Source: an uncultured Lachnospiraceae bacterium (GTDB lineage Bacteria; Bacillota; Clostridia; Lachnospirales; Lachnospiraceae). Taken from it: a stretch of 64,000 bases of DNA. The position numbers and the translations under genes were made by a program. Shown piece by piece: positions 63,159 to 64,000 of the stretch (position 1 is its first letter; each line of letters starts with the position of its first letter). The notes below the pieces were generated by a model. It was not told where the DNA came from, did no database searches, and saw only the letters and a program-made list of their open reading frames with translations. The stretch covers positions 60,535 through 124,534 of the forward strand of contig CAJUPT010000004.1 of the NCBI GenBank assembly GCA_910588405.1. The letters are read 5' to 3'.

Positions 63159-63899
63159 ATGAACATTGTATTGATTACGGCGGCGGTTATTCTTTTGTTA
63201 TCAGCCTTTTCCGGTTTTCGGAAGGGCTTTTTTAAAACGGCGATTACAATGACCTCTTTTTTGGCTGCGATTGTGATTGTATCGGCAATTCATCCAATCG
63301 TGACTGCGGCAGTGAGGGAACGGACGGGGATTGAAGAAACGGTTCGCCATACGGTTTATGAGCTTCTGGCTGAGGCGGGGGAGCATGCGGCGTTTGATGG
63401 GGCTGTCGGAGAATTTGGGGATGGTAAAGCATTGCCGAAATCCTGGGAGGATGCCCTGCGGGGGCTTCCACTGGAACAGGTCGGGGAAAAACTGGGGCTT
63501 CAGGGTCTGACGGCGGATCAGCTCTTTCAGCAGGCCGGCCTGGAGAGGATCGTAGATTATTATGTGGATTACTACAGTAATATTCTGATCAAGGCCATTT
63601 CCTATGTGATATCGGTCCTGATTGCTTATCTGCTTATTCGGATTGGCTTGCTTGTTGCGGAGGTGATCGGGGCGATTCCGGTGCTGTCGATGCTGAACCG
63701 TGTTGCGGGTCTGCTTCTGGGCCTGGTCCGGGGTGTGGTGATTCTCTGGCTTCTAGGTCTGGTGATCGCTATGTGCGCAGGATATGAGCGGATGGCGCCT
63801 GTACTGAATATGATTCAGGGAAGCGGTATGCTGCTTTTTCTTTATAGAAATAACCCGCTGGCCTGGCTGATTTTGCCGAGAGGCACAGGAGGCATTTAG
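63159..63899 (+). CDS. CvpA-family membrane protein
   Basis: A 246-residue protein with four hydrophobic segments: two at the N-terminus (VLITAAVILLLSAF, TSFLAAIVIVSA), then a ~90-residue external loop, then two more (YVISVLIAYLLIRIG, LLGLVRGVVILWLLGLV). The SGFRKGFFK motif after the first helix is typical of CvpA. Family role in envelope or surface traits is poorly defined. The ATG at 63159 follows AGGG closely after the HAD stop, so the two are probably co-transcribed. Confidence 0.85.
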   Translation: MNIVLITAAVILLLSAFSGFRKGFFKTAITMTSFLAAIVIVSAIHPIVTAAVRERTGIEETVRHTVYELLAEAGEHAAFDGAVGEFGDGKALPKSWEDALRGLPLEQVGEKLGLQGLTADQLFQQAGLERIVDYYVDYYSNILIKAISYVISVLIAYLLIRIGLLVAEVIGAIPVLSMLNRVAGLLLGLVRGVVILWLLGLVIAMCAGYERMAPVLNMIQGSGMLLFLYRNNPLAWLILPRGTGGI

Positions 63900-63947
63900 G
63901 TTCACCTGAGGGTAAAATAAAAAAATTGAAAAAAATGAAAAAAGTTG

Positions 63948-63976
63948 TTGACAGGAAGAAAAAGCTGTGGTATTCT
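63948..63976 (+). promoter_or_regulatory. Strong promoter at the window edge
   Basis: TTGACA (63948-63953), 17 nt, TATTCT (63971-63976) with extended TGG, after an A-rich upstream region. The transcript would begin about 63983 and leave the window. The sequence resembles stable-RNA promoters, but the product is not visible. Confidence 0.65.
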
Positions 63977-64000
63977 ATATGAGCTGCCGGGGGGAACACC

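Overview
This 64 kb window is chromosomal DNA from a spore-forming, anaerobic, low-to-moderate-GC Clostridia, most likely a gut member of the Lachnospiraceae. Four things point there: a SipL-type SPOCS/LysM spore-coat protein, desulfoferrodoxin, an FtsH and MetAP (with SEC-C zinc motif) of Lachnospiraceae type, and the dnaX-ybaB-recR order. No phage, insertion sequence, plasmid or CRISPR array was seen. The genus cannot be named from sequence reading alone.

Layout. 1-5.3 kb: a partial SDR reductase, thioredoxin reductase, a small helical protein, a CobW-like GTPase and a secreted SH3/NlpC-P60 hydrolase. 5.5-19.6 kb: a large sugar regulon. On the minus strand, in transcription order, lie a DeoR regulator, VOC protein, FGGY (xylulokinase-like) kinase, phosphofructokinase, class II aldolase, ROK kinase, a complete ribose-type ABC importer and DeoC. 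A split transketolase is divergent. Together they resemble a pentose route in which PFK and aldolase replace transaldolase by way of sedoheptulose-1,7-bisphosphate. 19.7-25.9 kb: SipL, a zinc-ribbon/TPM pair, cyclophilin and a DUF6056-like membrane protein. 26-31.8 kb: an accessory minus-strand cluster (GPH symporter, URO-D-fold methyltransferase-like protein, DASS transporter, PucR regulator). 31.9-45.5 kb: CsoR, CTP synthase, FtsH, UvrC, a second URO-D-like protein, tRNA-Trp, a sigma factor paired with a membrane beta-propeller protein, MetAP and Lrp. 45.9-64 kb: small unknown proteins, RecQ, AsnA, IlvBN, desulfoferrodoxin, M18 aminopeptidase, PFK, DnaX-YbaB-RecR, a TPR protein, a HAD phosphatase and CvpA.

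The most unusual content is non-coding. A short element, with the core GGGGAG(C/T)TGCGGAAC, recurs five times just upstream of the ribosome-binding site of unrelated genes (SDR, GPH symporter, pyrG, uvrC, ilvB), always in gene orientation. The two longest copies share a stem with a compensatory base change. A gene-free stretch after recR carries a consensus promoter and an intrinsic terminator about 640 nt apart and several nested stems, so a large RNA is likely there. Structured leaders precede the M18 aminopeptidase (a 12-bp helix hides its ribosome-binding site), the 101-aa gene at 46.5 kb and map. asnA has an intrinsic terminator in its leader. All these RNA calls rest on reading base pairing by eye and were not tested by folding software or database search.
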